The notes: generated from the sequence alone by a model not told the origin. 64,000 nucleotides of DNA from Desulfofustis glycolicus DSM 9705 (GCF_900130015.1 NZ_FQXS01000004.1:124001-188000); one strand, 5' to 3'. Shown: positions 34,609-45,102, counted from the first letter of the stretch. Numbers and translations are program-made.

Positions 34609-35592
34609 ATGAAACAGATCAAGGCAGGGGTGATCGGGGTCGGTTATCTCGGGCGATTTCACGCCCAGAAATATGCGGCGTTGCCCGGGGTTGAACTCGT
34701 CGGAGTTGCCGACGTCGATACGGTGCGTGCGCAAGAGGTGGCCACCGAATGCGGATGCAGTGCCTACACCGATTATCGGGAACTCGTGGCCGCTATCGAT
34801 GCCGTCTCCATCGTCGTGCCGACCAGTCTGCATCATCCGGTTGCCAAGTACTGTATCGAGCGAGGGGTCGATCTGCTGCTGGAAAAACCGATGACCGTCA
34901 CGCTGGCCGAAGCAGACGAGTTGATCGAGCTGGCCGATCGACACAACAGCGTCTTTCAGGTCGGGCACCTGGAACGCTTCAATCCGGCGGTCATGGCCAT
35001 CAAGCCGTTTTTGACGACGCCGGTTTTCATCGAGAGCAACCGCATATCGACCTTTAAGCAACGGGGCGTCGATGTCGATGTCGTTCTCGATCTGATGATT
35101 CACGATATCGATATCATCCTGACCATTATCGATTCGCCGCTCAAGACCATTCACACCGTCGGAGCGCCCGTCGTAACCGGCACAACCGATATCGCCAACG
35201 CCCGCCTTATTTTCGAAAACGGTGCAACGGCCAACATCACCGTCTCCCGTATTTCGCTGACCAACATCAGGAAAATGCGGATTTTTCAACCCGGTTCCTA
35301 TATCAACGTCGACTTCGCCAACAAAAAAGTCATGACCATCAAACTCGGTGAGGGTGTGCTCGCCAGCGGCATGCCGAAACATGACATAGAGGTCGAATCC
35401 TTTGCCGGGCAGGATGCGTTATACAACGAAATAGAACATTTCATTGATCATGTCCGCCGGCGGGCGACACCAATCGTCAGCGGTAGCGACGGCCGTAAGG
35501 CACTCGAAGTGGTTCTGCAGGTAATGGATCAGATCAGGGAGCATCAAAGTCTCGAATTGTTCAGCCGAATCAAGACGTCCACCGGACCATGA
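34609..35592 (+). CDS. Gfo/Idh/MocA oxidoreductase coupled to lpxB
   Basis: A 327-residue NAD(P) sugar oxidoreductase: Rossmann GVIGVGYLGRFHAQKY, the family Glu-Lys-Pro at 92-94 (LLEKPMTV), VGHLERFNPAV and DLMIHDIDIIL. Its stop overlaps the lpxB start (ATGA). This arrangement is common in Desulfobacterota and resembles GnnA, which oxidises the 3-position of UDP-GlcNAc to make 2,3-diamino lipid A, but no GnnB transaminase is in the window. The lipid A link is inferred from the overlap. Confidence 0.87.
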   Translation: MKQIKAGVIGVGYLGRFHAQKYAALPGVELVGVADVDTVRAQEVATECGCSAYTDYRELVAAIDAVSIVVPTSLHHPVAKYCIERGVDLLLEKPMTVTLAEADELIELADRHNSVFQVGHLERFNPAVMAIKPFLTTPVFIESNRISTFKQRGVDVDVVLDLMIHDIDIILTIIDSPLKTIHTVGAPVVTGTTDIANARLIFENGATANITVSRISLTNIRKMRIFQPGSYINVDFANKKVMTIKLGEGVLASGMPKHDIEVESFAGQDALYNEIEHFIDHVRRRATPIVSGSDGRKALEVVLQVMDQIREHQSLELFSRIKTSTGP

Positions 35593-36767
35593 GCACCGAG
35601 ATCATGATCGTCGCCGGCGAGGCGTCCGGCGATCTCCACGGCAGCCGACTGATCACGGCGATGCGGGCCCGGCAGCCCGATCTCCTGGTGAGCGGGATCG
35701 GCGGCGTCGAGTTGGCGGCGGCGGGAGTCGATATTCTCTTCCCGTCGTCGAAGATCGCCGTCGTCGGCTTTTTCGAAGTGATTTCCCATCTCGCCGATAT
35801 AATCACCGCACAGAAACTGCTGCGCCGCAGACTTGCGGAACACCGGCCACGCCTGCTCATTCTGATCGACTTTCCGGATTTTAATCTGATGCTGGCCGCC
35901 AAAGCGAAAAAACTCGGCATTCCCGTTTTCTACTATATCAGCCCTCAGGTCTGGGCCTGGCGTTCGGGACGCGTCAAGACCATCGGCAGGGTGACCGATA
36001 CCATCGGTGTCATCCTCCCCTTTGAAGAAGACTTCTATCGCTCGCGCGGCGTCGCCGCCCACTATGTCGGTCATCCACTCCTCGATTCAGTTCGGGCCGA
36101 TATTTCCCGCAAGGCCTTCTGCACGATGTTCGATATCGACGCGTCACGACCGCTGATCGGCATTCTGCCGGGCAGCCGTACGAAAGAGATCAGACAATTG
36201 CTGCCGATCTTTCTGGAGGCGGCGGCGGTATATCAGCGACGTGCCGCAACCCGCCCGGTGTTCCTGATCCCGCAGGCATCAACTGTTGCCGAAGAGGAAT
36301 TGGCGGACAACGGGGTCGACCGCTATCGCTCCATTATCGATATCCGAATCATCACCAGCCGGCGCTACGACCTGATGGCTGCCTGCGATGCAGTTATGGC
36401 CGCGTCGGGCACCGTAACACTGGAAGTGCTGCTGCTCGGCACGCCGATGGTGGTGGCTTATAAACTATCTCCGTTAACCTACCAGATCGGCAGACTGCTG
36501 GTAAACGTTCCGTACTTCGCTCTGGTCAACCTGATCGCCGGCGACGAGGTCGTGCCGGAACTACTCCAGAATGAAGCGCGGGCCGACCGGATCAGCGACG
36601 AATTGTATCAGCTGGTGCATGACCCGCTGCGGCGGGCTCGAATGAAAGAGGACTTTGCCCGGGTCAGGGGCCTGCTCGGCAGTGCCGGTGCTTCCGATCG
36701 AGCCGCAGACCTTGCCGTCAGCCTGATAGGTGGCGCCGGTCGACGGACAACGGAGGTGCGGCAGTGA
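35589..36767 (+). CDS. lpxB: Lipid-A-disaccharide synthase
   Basis: GT19 glycosyltransferase joining UDP-diacylglucosamine with lipid X on the inner membrane. The 392-residue chain has the N-terminal VAGEASGDLHGS, YISPQVWAWRSGRVKTI, LPGSRTKEI and AASGTVTLEVLLLGTPMVVAY motifs. It overlaps the upstream oxidoreductase and the downstream Smr gene by four bases each, so the three are translationally coupled. Confidence 0.96.
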   Translation: MSTEIMIVAGEASGDLHGSRLITAMRARQPDLLVSGIGGVELAAAGVDILFPSSKIAVVGFFEVISHLADIITAQKLLRRRLAEHRPRLLILIDFPDFNLMLAAKAKKLGIPVFYYISPQVWAWRSGRVKTIGRVTDTIGVILPFEEDFYRSRGVAAHYVGHPLLDSVRADISRKAFCTMFDIDASRPLIGILPGSRTKEIRQLLPIFLEAAAVYQRRAATRPVFLIPQASTVAEEELADNGVDRYRSIIDIRIITSRRYDLMAACDAVMAASGTVTLEVLLLGTPMVVAYKLSPLTYQIGRLLVNVPYFALVNLIAGDEVVPELLQNEARADRISDELYQLVHDPLRRARMKEDFARVRGLLGSAGASDRAADLAVSLIGGAGRRTTEVRQ

Positions 36768-37072
36768 CCTCGCCTGAAACCGATCCTGACGAGCCGGTTG
36801 CGATCGCCATCGACGGCACCCTCGATCTGCACCATTTCTCTCCGAAAGACTTCCCCTCTCTGATTCCCGATTACCTTGAGCAATGCCGGCTTCACGGGAT
36901 TTACGAAGTGCGGCTGATCCACGGCAAGGGCAGGGGCGTGCTTCGTCGCACCGTCCACCATCTACTGGGTAGGCTTCCGCAGGTTCGCTCCTTCCATCTC
37001 GCCGATGAAACGCGTGGTAGTTGGGGAGCTACCCTGGTGCTGCTCGACAGGTCTCCGGCAAACGAGCCGTGA
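36764..37072 (+). CDS. Small MutS-related (Smr) domain protein
   Basis: A 102-residue stand-alone Smr domain with the LDLHHF motif near residue 20 and IHGKGRGVLRRTV, the nuclease-associated signatures. Smr domains nick or bind RNA or DNA, and stand-alone forms have been tied to ribosome rescue or repair. It starts at GTG 36764, overlapping lpxB. Its coupling to a lipid A enzyme seems incidental. Confidence 0.88.
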   Translation: MTSPETDPDEPVAIAIDGTLDLHHFSPKDFPSLIPDYLEQCRLHGIYEVRLIHGKGRGVLRRTVHHLLGRLPQVRSFHLADETRGSWGATLVLLDRSPANEP

Positions 37073-37093
37073 TCGAAAGGCGGGGAGTGGTGG

Positions 37094-38371
37094 TTAGAGC
37101 GAACCGTCGATCTGATCTACCGGCAACAGCTGTTTGACGTCGAACAGGACGGCACGCTCTTTCAGCCAGCCCTTGATCTCATCTATCGGCATCTCGCAGA
37201 ATTCCTGGTGAGCGACGGCCAGGACGATGGCATCGTAGTCGGCCTGTCGCGGGGTAGTGACGACCGTTACCCGGTATTCTGTTTCGGCTTCGGCGGCGTC
37301 AACCCAGGGATCGACCACATCAACCGTCAAACCGTAATCCTTGAGTTCATCGATGATATCGATGACCCGGGTGTTTCTCAAATCGGGACAATTCTCTTTA
37401 AAGGTCAGGCCCATCACCAGAATACGCGCCGAAGGCATCTCGATGCCGCGCCGGATCATCAGCTTGATCACCCGATTGGCGACATATTTTCCCATATCGT
37501 CGTTGAGTCTCCGGCCAGCCAGGATCATCGCCGGATGATAACCGACCTGCTGCGCCTTATGCGTCAGGTAGTATGGATCGACGCCGATGCAGTGGCCGCC
37601 GACGAGGCCGGGAGAGAAGGGGAGAAAATTCCATTTGGTGCCGGCCGCCGCCAGCACTTCCTTGGTATTGATACCGAGTCGATCAAAGATCATCGCCAGC
37701 TCGTTGATCAATGCTATATTGACGTCCCGCTGGGTGTTCTCGATGACTTTGGCGGCCTCGGCAACCTTGATGGAGCTGGCACGAAAGGTGCCGGCGCCGA
37801 TTATCGATCGATAGAGCGCATCGACCTTGTCGGCGGCGGCGGTTGTGGAGCCGGAAGTCACCTTGACGATGCTGCTGAGCCGGTGTCGATGGTCACCGGG
37901 ATTGATCCGTTCCGGGCTGTAACCGCAATAGAAATCGGTATTGAAAACCAGGCCGGAGAAACGCTCCAGGATCGGCACGCAGACCTCTTCGGTGGCACCG
38001 GGATAGACCGTTGATTCATAAATGACAATGTCTCCCTGTTTCAGGTAGCGGCCGACGATCTCCGATGCCGAGATCAACGGCTGCAGGTTGGGACGTTTCG
38101 AATCATCGATCGGCGTCGGAACCGTGACGATAAAGTAATTGCACGCGGCAAGTTGATCGCTGTCAACGGTGAAACGTACGTGCTTCGCTCCGGCAAGCTC
38201 CGTGGCCGTTACTTCCCGGGTTACATCGAAACCGGCCTGCAGTTGCTCGATCCGCTGGAGTTTCAGATCAAAACCGACGGTTTGGTGCTGCTTGCCGAAC
38301 TCGACGGCCAGCGGCAGGCCGACATAACCCAGGCCGAGGATACCGATTGTTATCGAATCTGTGGTTTTCAT
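37094..38371 (-). CDS. UDP-N-acetylhexosamine 6-dehydrogenase (TviB/WbpO-like)
   Basis: A 425-residue nucleotide-sugar dehydrogenase that makes a uronic acid by two NAD oxidations. Rossmann [16 protein letters not shown], active-site Cys261 in [12 protein letters not shown] and Lys248-equivalent region TKWNFL are present. The [11 protein letters not shown] form and overall length resemble TviB/WbpO (UDP-GalNAc or UDP-GlcNAc) more than UDP-glucose dehydrogenase. A role in capsule or O-antigen is likely, though no other polysaccharide genes lie nearby. Confidence 0.9.
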   Translation of the reverse strand: MKTTDSITIGILGLGYVGLPLAVEFGKQHQTVGFDLKLQRIEQLQAGFDVTREVTATELAGAKHVRFTVDSDQLAACNYFIVTVPTPIDDSKRPNLQPLISASEIVGRYLKQGDIVIYESTVYPGATEEVCVPILERFSGLVFNTDFYCGYSPERINPGDHRHRLSSIVKVTSGSTTAAADKVDALYRSIIGAGTFRASSIKVAEAAKVIENTQRDVNIALINELAMIFDRLGINTKEVLAAAGTKWNFLPFSPGLVGGHCIGVDPYYLTHKAQQVGYHPAMILAGRRLNDDMGKYVANRVIKLMIRRGIEMPSARILVMGLTFKENCPDLRNTRVIDIIDELKDYGLTVDVVDPWVDAAEAETEYRVTVVTTPRQADYDAIVLAVAHQEFCEMPIDEIKGWLKERAVLFDVKQLLPVDQIDGSL

Positions 38372-38430
38372 GATAGGTTCCTGTATTGGCTAAACATGCG
38401 GAGATGGGTCAGGACACTATAGCAACAGTG

Positions 38431-38462
38431 GAAAAAAATGAAAAAGAAATCGGCGTGTTTCT
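38431..38462 (-). terminator. Terminator after queE
   Basis: On the minus strand AGAAA, an 8-base loop and TTTCT start 1 base after the queE stop and run into a T-rich tract (complement of 38431-38445). An outer inverted repeat GTGGAAAA/TTTTCCAC encloses it. The stem is short and A/T-rich. Confidence 0.5.
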
Positions 38463-38463
38463 G

Positions 38464-39126
38464 CTATTTTCCACGGCTTTCTCCAGGCCAAAGCAGGCTA
38501 TGCAATTGCAGCTGCAGGCGAACCGGAAGATGATCACGAAGGAGTAACTCGGCACAATCGGTAGCGGGAAATTGCTGAATCACCGGAGAAAACAACAATT
38601 CGGCATACTCATGCAGGCGATGACAACTGACGAAATCCCGGGCCCAGCGGTAATCTTCCGCTGAACAGAGGACAAACTTTATTTCATCTTTCCTGCCATT
38701 ACGCTGCCTGCGTGCAAGAAGCAGATCGAGATTCGGCAGATGCAGGGACTCGGCCATGCCGCTCCCCGGACACTTGATGTCCATGATAATCCGGACCTGA
38801 TCGGGCACCTGGGCCAGCGACTGGGAACCGTTGGTCTCCAAGAGCACCTGGAAGCCTCGGCCCAGTAGTGTCGCACAGAGGGCCGCCGTTTCTTCTTGAA
38901 CGAGCGGTTCGCCGCCGGTGATCTCGACCAGCGGACATCGATAGCCGTTCACAGCGGCAACGATATCGTCAATACTCCTGATGGTGCTCGTTTCTTCGTA
39001 GGTGTAGCGGGCATCGCAATAGCAACAACGGAGATTGCAGCCGGCGAGGCGGACAAAGACACAGGGAAAACCGGCCAGGCTCGATTCGCCCTGCAGGGAA
39101 TAAAACAGCTCGGCAACCTCAAGCAT
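38464..39126 (-). CDS. queE: 7-carboxy-7-deazaguanine synthase
   Basis: Radical SAM ring contraction of 6-carboxy-tetrahydropterin in queuosine synthesis. From the ATG at 39126 it has 220 residues: substrate loop YSLQGESSLAGFP, radical SAM cysteines Cys30, Cys34 and Cys37 (GCNLRCCYC), and EITGGEPLVQ. The cluster has the usual C-x3-C-x2-C spacing. It overlaps the end of queD by 8 bases, so the two are co-translated. Confidence 0.94.
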   Translation of the reverse strand: MLEVAELFYSLQGESSLAGFPCVFVRLAGCNLRCCYCDARYTYEETSTIRSIDDIVAAVNGYRCPLVEITGGEPLVQEETAALCATLLGRGFQVLLETNGSQSLAQVPDQVRIIMDIKCPGSGMAESLHLPNLDLLLARRQRNGRKDEIKFVLCSAEDYRWARDFVSCHRLHEYAELLFSPVIQQFPATDCAELLLRDHLPVRLQLQLHSLLWPGESRGK

Positions 39127-39502
39127 GCGGGCCGGAACCGTAGTAGGTAAGACCGGCATTATCGGTCTCGTAGACGGTAACCGCATGCAGTCGATAGCGC
39201 TCGTCGTGCAAAATCGGTTGCAACTGCTCGAAAATATAGCGGGCGATATTTTCAGAAGAGGGGTTGATTCGAGAAAAGGCTTCGAGATCGTTCAGGTTTT
39301 TGTGATCCAGATGATCGACGATCTTGTTGACTTCTTTTTTGAGGACCTTGAAATCGATTCCCATGCCGATCTCATCAAGTTCTTCGGCCCTGACCGTTAC
39401 CGTTACATGCCAGTTGTGGCCGTGAGGAAATTCGCAGTTACCGGGGTAGTCGCGAAGGTGATGGCCGCTGGAAAAATGCGTCTTGATAAAAATATCGTAC
39501 AT
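39119..39502 (-). CDS. queD: 6-carboxy-5,6,7,8-tetrahydropterin synthase
   Basis: Converts 7,8-dihydroneopterin triphosphate to 6-carboxy-tetrahydropterin, the step before QueE. The 127 residues contain zinc-binding His15, His27 and His29 (FPHGHNWH), catalytic Cys23, and the late YETDNAGLTYYG. First gene of a queDE operon, divergent from the DUF1015 gene. No preQ1 riboswitch was seen upstream. Confidence 0.95.
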   Translation of the reverse strand: MYDIFIKTHFSSGHHLRDYPGNCEFPHGHNWHVTVTVRAEELDEIGMGIDFKVLKKEVNKIVDHLDHKNLNDLEAFSRINPSSENIARYIFEQLQPILHDERYRLHAVTVYETDNAGLTYYGSGPHA

Positions 39503-39648
39503 ATCATTTCCTGTTTGTTGAAGATGTTGTAAGGTATCGGCCAGATATACTCTTTCGGGAATATCGGCACGATCAATTGCCGGCGGTGCTAGCCCGGTTA
39601 CGTGCTACCATAATAACCAATACCCCAACAGACAAGAACGGAAAGGAT

Positions 39649-41016
39649 ATGGCCGTCATTAAAGCCTTTAAAGGAGTCAGATACGATACGGACAGAGCGG
39701 GCCGCCTCGAAGACCTGATTACGCCCCCGTACGATGTGATCGATGCCCGGTTGAGCGGCACGTTTTCCGAACGCAACCCCTACAATGTGATCCATCTCGA
39801 TCTGCCCACTTCTCCGGGCCCTCCGCCCTCGACAGACGCAGCGCGGCATCGGCGGGCAGCGGTTCTGCTTGAACAATGGCGTCGCGAAGGCATCCTGCTG
39901 CAGGACGAAGAAGCGGCCATCTACCCATACGATGTCGAATACAGCGCGGCTGCCGGCGGGAAAAAAACAAGGCGGGGGTTCGTCTGTCTCGTCAAATTGA
40001 CCGATTTTTCCGAAGGAATCGTCAAACCACACGAAAAGACATTCTCCACCGTCGTTGATGATCGTCTCGCCTTGACGCAGGCCTGCCGGGCACAGTTCAG
40101 TCAGGTCTTCTCGGTCTTTTCCGATCCGTCTCGACGAGTGCTCGACCTGCTCGATCGTCACCGCGATCAGCCTCTGTACCATGTCGTCGACAATGACGGC
40201 AACAGCCATCGATTGTGGCGAATTGTTGATCGGCCAACCATTGACTCCATTCAACAGGTTCTCACCGACCGGACATTGTATATCGCCGACGGACATCATC
40301 GCTATGTGACCGCGCTCTCCTATAGCAAAAAAGCAGCCTCAGCGGACGGCCCGGAACAGTACATCATGATGTATCTCAGCCCGATCGAAGACGATGGGTT
40401 GACCATTTTGCCGACCCATCGCCTGATACGTTACCCCGGCGCGTTTACGTTGACCGCCTTTCTCGAGAAACTCCGCACCTTATTCTCTGTCGAGGAGGTA
40501 CGCGGCGCCAGTCGAGAGGCACTGCTCCAGGACCTGCTCAGCCGGATGGAAGAGGTGCGTGCCGGCATCAAGACTGGCGAGGCCGGTGTCTTCGGTTGTT
40601 ATTTCGCCGCGGAAGATCGAGGCTTCGTGCTGCGCACAAACGATCTCGCCAAGCAGCGTCTGACATCCCGGCCGGCCAGTCTACGGCAGTTGGATGCGGT
40701 AATGCTCAATGACCTGATCGTTGAGGAATCACTCGGTCTCGACCAGCATCGATGCGAACAAGAGGGCCTGATTACGTATCACAGCGATCTGGCACAAGCC
40801 CTTGACACAAGCGTCAAACTGAGTGCGTTTCAGGACTCGGGCACACCGCTTCTCTTTCTGGTCAATGCCACGAGTATCGCACAGGTAAAAGCGGTTTCCG
40901 ATGCCGGGCTCTTCATGCCGCACAAATCAACATATTTTTACCCGAAGGTCGTCACCGGCCTGGTAATGAACGTGTTTCCACAAGACGATGCACACGAGTG
41001 CCACCCCGCGGCATGA
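39649..41016 (+). CDS. DUF1015 family protein
   Basis: A 455-residue protein matching the DUF1015 family (KAFKGVRYD at the start, LITPPYDVID, NPYNVIHLDL, YIADGHHRY, and PHKSTYFYPKV at the end). The family is widespread in anaerobes; its function is not established, though the DGHHRY motif resembles ParB/sulfiredoxin-type nucleotide-binding folds. The ATG at 39649 follows GGAAAGGA; the frame is open further upstream without homology. The 3' end overlaps the methyltransferase gene by 29 bases. Confidence 0.88.
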   Translation: MAVIKAFKGVRYDTDRAGRLEDLITPPYDVIDARLSGTFSERNPYNVIHLDLPTSPGPPPSTDAARHRRAAVLLEQWRREGILLQDEEAAIYPYDVEYSAAAGGKKTRRGFVCLVKLTDFSEGIVKPHEKTFSTVVDDRLALTQACRAQFSQVFSVFSDPSRRVLDLLDRHRDQPLYHVVDNDGNSHRLWRIVDRPTIDSIQQVLTDRTLYIADGHHRYVTALSYSKKAASADGPEQYIMMYLSPIEDDGLTILPTHRLIRYPGAFTLTAFLEKLRTLFSVEEVRGASREALLQDLLSRMEEVRAGIKTGEAGVFGCYFAAEDRGFVLRTNDLAKQRLTSRPASLRQLDAVMLNDLIVEESLGLDQHRCEQEGLITYHSDLAQALDTSVKLSAFQDSGTPLLFLVNATSIAQVKAVSDAGLFMPHKSTYFYPKVVTGLVMNVFPQDDAHECHPAA

Positions 41017-41770
41017 GCAACAGGAGGTGGCCGATTCCCCGACTCGGGAAGACACCCTCTTTAACGGCTCGCTCATCTGCCACCAATATCGTCGGGGGTA
41101 TCGTTTTTCCGTAGACTCAGTGCTGCTCAGCCACTTTCCGACTGTGCGCACCGGGGAGACCGTGCTGGATTTGGGAACCGGTTGCGGCATCGTCGGACTG
41201 ATCCTGCTGTTTCGCCACGGTTACCGGAACATCTCGGTAACCGGTATCGAACGACAGGCAGAATTGCTGGAACTGGCTGTCCAAAACCGTATCGACAACG
41301 GGTATCAAGACAGCTTCCGACTCGTCCTCGGACAGGTGGAAGCTGTCGATCGATTGCTCCCGGCGGAATCCTTTTCACTGGTGATCGCCAACCCGCCGTT
41401 TTTCAGGTCCGGTTCGGGGCGTCTCTGTGGGGGCGAGCAGGAGACGACCGCCAGACACCAGAGTGCGAACGGCCTGCAGAGGTTTGTCGATGGTGCCGCC
41501 TATTGCCTGAAAAATCGAGGACGTACCGCTTTCATCTATCCGGCCCCGCAGGTTGCCGAATTGATCGGCGCATTGACCCGGCGGCGCCTGGAACCAAAAC
41601 GGCTGCAGTTCGTCTATTCTTTTCCCGGCCCGACGGCTACGGCCAAGCTTGTTCTGGTCGAAAGCGTTAAAAACGGCGGGCCGGGGGCGCACATCCTGCC
41701 GCCCTGTTATCTGTACCGCTCGCGCAATGGTGCCTATTCGGCCGAAGTGCAGGCAATGTATCAGCCTTGA
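40988..41770 (+). CDS. TrmN6-like tRNA1(Val) adenine-N6 methyltransferase
   Basis: A 260-residue class I SAM methyltransferase. YRFSVDSVLLSHF precedes the SAM-binding VLDLGTGCGIVGLILLFR, and the N6-adenine motif NPPFFRSGSGR is in the middle. YfiC/TrmN6 modifies A37 of tRNA-Val, the best match in layout and length. A different N6 substrate is possible. The first 29 bases overlap the DUF1015 gene. Confidence 0.87.
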   Translation: MHTSATPRHEQQEVADSPTREDTLFNGSLICHQYRRGYRFSVDSVLLSHFPTVRTGETVLDLGTGCGIVGLILLFRHGYRNISVTGIERQAELLELAVQNRIDNGYQDSFRLVLGQVEAVDRLLPAESFSLVIANPPFFRSGSGRLCGGEQETTARHQSANGLQRFVDGAAYCLKNRGRTAFIYPAPQVAELIGALTRRRLEPKRLQFVYSFPGPTATAKLVLVESVKNGGPGAHILPPCYLYRSRNGAYSAEVQAMYQP

Positions 41771-41817
41771 TAACTGTGACGCTCACAGTTTGGATGCCAC
41801 GAGATGGTTGACTCGTC

Positions 41818-43335
41818 ATGTTAGCAAAGATCCACAGTGCCGCTCTGTTCGGTGTTGACGCCGTACCGGTGTTGGTCGAGGTCGATGTCGCCAACGGTCT
41901 GCCGGCCTTTACCACCGTCGGACTGCCGGACGGATCGGTACGGGAGAGCAAGGATCGGGTCAAATCTGCGATCAAAAACAGCGGCTATCCTTTTCCCGGC
42001 CGGAAAATTACCATCAACCTGGCCCCGGCTGATCTGAAAAAAGAAGGAACCGGTTTCGATCTTCCCATCGCCCTCGGTCTGCTCGCCGCCGCGAAACTGG
42101 TTCCACCGGCGTCGACACAGTCATTGTGGGCGGTCGGAGAGCTTTCGCTGGACGGATCGCTGCGCGGCGTCCCGGGCATCTTATCGATTGCCGCGGCAGC
42201 TGCGACAAACGGCTGCCATCGACTGGTTGTACCATACGACAACGGCTGGGAGGCCGCCGTCGCCGGTGATCTTGAAGTGATCGGAGTACGATCGCTCGGC
42301 GAAATCGTCGAAATCCTCAACGATCTTCGCGAGGCATCTCCGATCGAGGCTGCCCCAGATGCTGTCGAAGCCACCGACTATCCCGTCGATTTTGCCGATA
42401 TAAAAGGGCAGGAGCATGCCAAACGGGCCCTGGAAGTTGCGGCAAGCGGCATGCACAACCTGCTGATGCACGGCCCGCCCGGCTCGGGCAAAACCATGCT
42501 GGCCCGCGCTCTGCCGTCGATCATGGGCGAGTGGAGCTTCAGCGAACGCCTGGAAACCACGAAAATCTACAGCATCAGCGGGCTCGGCAACGGCTCCGGG
42601 CTGATCGAACAACGCCCCTTCCGGGCACCGCACCATACCATTTCCGACGCCGGTTTGATCGGCGGGGGAGCTACACCGCGCCCCGGCGAGGTGTCGTTGG
42701 CCCATAACGGCGTATTGTTTCTCGACGAACTTCCCGAATTCCGCCGACATGTACTGGAAGTACTCCGCCAGCCGCTTGAAGACGGTTCGGTGACTATCTC
42801 TCGGGCCCAGACGAGTCTCAGTTTTCCGGCACAGGTTATGCTTGTTGCCGCAATGAACCCATGCCCCTGCGGTTTTCTCGGTGACGCCAGGAACGAATGC
42901 CGCTGTACCGAACAGCAGATCCAGCGATACCGCGACCGGATTTCCGGACCATTGCTGGACCGGATAGATATACGCTTGGAAGTTGCCGCTCTTGAATTCT
43001 CACACCTGCATGAAAACGGCCCTCGTGAAGATTCGGCAGCAATCCGCCGGCGCGTCAACCGGGCCATCGATATTCAGCGACAGCGCTTTTCCGGCAGCCC
43101 GACCCTCAGAAACGGCCAGATGGGCAACAAAGAGATTACTCGCTACTGCGGCATAGACGACCGGTCGCGAAAACTCCTTGATACCAGCATGGATAAGCTC
43201 GGTCTGTCGGCTCGGGCCTATCATCGAATCCTAAAAATCGCCAGAACCATCGCCGACATGGAAGCAAGCCCGAACATCCTGCTTCCACACCTTGCCGAGG
43301 CCATCGGTTATCGGCGTACGGACACCGTCTGCTGA
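41818..43335 (+). CDS. comM: YifB/ComM Mg-chelatase-like AAA+ ATPase
   Basis: A 505-residue ComM protein: N-terminal Lon-like fold ([20 protein letters not shown]), Walker A at 219-227 (GPPGSGKTM), [16 protein letters not shown], Walker [10 protein letters not shown] and MNPCPCGF with the zinc-type CRCT segment. ComM helicases promote branch migration during recombination of incoming DNA. It lies after the methyltransferase gene and 42 bases before an unknown membrane-anchored protein. Confidence 0.95.
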   Translation: MLAKIHSAALFGVDAVPVLVEVDVANGLPAFTTVGLPDGSVRESKDRVKSAIKNSGYPFPGRKITINLAPADLKKEGTGFDLPIALGLLAAAKLVPPASTQSLWAVGELSLDGSLRGVPGILSIAAAAATNGCHRLVVPYDNGWEAAVAGDLEVIGVRSLGEIVEILNDLREASPIEAAPDAVEATDYPVDFADIKGQEHAKRALEVAASGMHNLLMHGPPGSGKTMLARALPSIMGEWSFSERLETTKIYSISGLGNGSGLIEQRPFRAPHHTISDAGLIGGGATPRPGEVSLAHNGVLFLDELPEFRRHVLEVLRQPLEDGSVTISRAQTSLSFPAQVMLVAAMNPCPCGFLGDARNECRCTEQQIQRYRDRISGPLLDRIDIRLEVAALEFSHLHENGPREDSAAIRRRVNRAIDIQRQRFSGSPTLRNGQMGNKEITRYCGIDDRSRKLLDTSMDKLGLSARAYHRILKIARTIADMEASPNILLPHLAEAIGYRRTDTVC

Positions 43336-43377
43336 GCGGCCGGATTGCTTTTTTCCGGCTGTTGCGAGGAACTGTTG

Positions 43378-45102
43378 ATGCGCCAATTGATATTCGTCAT
43401 CCCGCTTTTTTTGCTCCTGCTGTTCCTTGTCTCCCTGTTTCCCCCGGACTTCACCAAGAGGATCGATCCTGAACGATTCCTTGACCCGGATACGCTGTTG
43501 CTAATCAACCAGAAACAGCTTGCCCGGCGCATCGACGACTTTGCCTCCTCCCGACTCGGTTCGGTGCTGCACAGCATCGATGCGGTCGGCATCGCTGCGG
43601 ATTTGGAGATGCCGGCAGCCCGGATTGCACAGATCGACGAAGGCCAAAAGGCACTCGGCCGGGCTGCCGACGATCCGATCATCAGGTCTGTTCTCGGCCG
43701 GAATATGTCGGTGGCCCTGCTACCATTCGACTACGATGGTGCAGTGCCGCTGACACAACAGATCCTCGCCAACCTTGTGCTGATCTGTCGCCCGAAGCAG
43801 GCGGTTCACATGCAAGAATTGCTCGAAAGATTCAGTGGCGGGGCACCCCCGGCAGACTCGCCCTATGGCGCTTATGCTATCAGGCGCTATCTGACTGACG
43901 GCGGTATGAGCATCGTCACCGTGCGCGTCGATCGCGCGGTTCTCCTGTCGACAAATGAACGCCTGTTGCGCCGGTGTCTCGATAACTACGATCGCTATAC
44001 GGACACCCTAGCAGCCGATCCCGCATACCGAAACACAAAAAAAATGTTTCCCGGCACCGCCATCTATGGCTATCTCAACGTGGCCGGCTTTACCGATTTG
44101 TTGGCCCGGGCTGTGACTGTTTTCGCAGCCAGCAAAGACTCGGAGCCTTCAGTAGAAGACAGGCGACACTCTCTTTATCAGCATGCATTTTTCGGTAGCT
44201 GGATCGGAGACGGAACCGTTTCGCAGAAAGCGGTACTGACATTCGATCCGGCTCGCATCCCGGCTGAACTGTCGTCGATCTTTTCAGCGCCACCCGAGGT
44301 GACCCACTCCGCCGATCACCTGACGGCCGGTACGCTCTGGTATTATTGGACCAATTCATACGCTCCCGACAGTATTTTAGAGCTGATCAGAAGGCAGCAG
44401 AGACAACACCGCGCCGCGTCACCAATCGATACATTGCTGCGTGAATTAGAAGTTGCGACCGGGACCGGTGTGGAGCAAATCGTCGAATTTTTCGCCAACG
44501 ATCTGATTCTCGCCCTGAAGAAAGGACCGAAAGATGACCTGTTGCCGATTCCGCTGTTCCTGGTTGCCATCAAGTGCAAGAATACTCCGTCCGTAAAAGA
44601 GTTGGTCGAACGGATCATCGTGCATTACAGTCTGCCCATCCGGAGGAAAAAGATCGGCGACCACACCATCGTCAGTTGGGGCGAAGTGGCACCGATCAGT
44701 TCATTTGAACCAAGCGTCGCCACGGTTGACGATTATCTGCTCATCGCCAATAATGTCGAGCAGATCAAGGAATTTATCACTCCGCCCGAAGGGAACGAGC
44801 GTCTCTCCGAAAGCCCATTGTTCAATTTGGTCAACAAAGGCTTCTTATATACAAACAACTCTCTGGTTTTCCTGAACATGGCGGAGCTCAGCGGGCAACT
44901 CAAGGAAATCGTCAGCTGGGGCGGTCTGGTTCTGGCCCTCAAGGACCGAACCATCGCCGACAAGTCGAAGATCATTATCGACCGGCTGATCAATCCGCTG
45001 CTTGATGGAGTGGCGATGTACGGTGTCATCGGTACCAGAAAATACCTGCGAGACGAGCAGGTCATCATGGAGGCAACAGCGGTAATCGACGATGGAAAAT
45101 GA
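43378..45102 (+). CDS. Membrane-anchored protein of unknown function
   Basis: I do not recognise this 574-residue protein. Residues 2-22 (RQLIFVIPLFLLLLFLVSLF) form a single N-terminal anchor or uncleaved signal; the rest looks soluble and would face the periplasm. Features include ERFLDPDTLLLINQKQLARR just after the anchor, a central GTLWYYWTNS, and NNSLVFLNMAEL near the end, reminiscent of DUF3352-type proteins only in outline. GCGAGGAAC precedes the ATG at 43378. Its 3' end overlaps the next gene, also unknown, by 11 bases. Confidence 0.75.
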   Translation: MRQLIFVIPLFLLLLFLVSLFPPDFTKRIDPERFLDPDTLLLINQKQLARRIDDFASSRLGSVLHSIDAVGIAADLEMPAARIAQIDEGQKALGRAADDPIIRSVLGRNMSVALLPFDYDGAVPLTQQILANLVLICRPKQAVHMQELLERFSGGAPPADSPYGAYAIRRYLTDGGMSIVTVRVDRAVLLSTNERLLRRCLDNYDRYTDTLAADPAYRNTKKMFPGTAIYGYLNVAGFTDLLARAVTVFAASKDSEPSVEDRRHSLYQHAFFGSWIGDGTVSQKAVLTFDPARIPAELSSIFSAPPEVTHSADHLTAGTLWYYWTNSYAPDSILELIRRQQRQHRAASPIDTLLRELEVATGTGVEQIVEFFANDLILALKKGPKDDLLPIPLFLVAIKCKNTPSVKELVERIIVHYSLPIRRKKIGDHTIVSWGEVAPISSFEPSVATVDDYLLIANNVEQIKEFITPPEGNERLSESPLFNLVNKGFLYTNNSLVFLNMAELSGQLKEIVSWGGLVLALKDRTIADKSKIIIDRLINPLLDGVAMYGVIGTRKYLRDEQVIMEATAVIDDGK

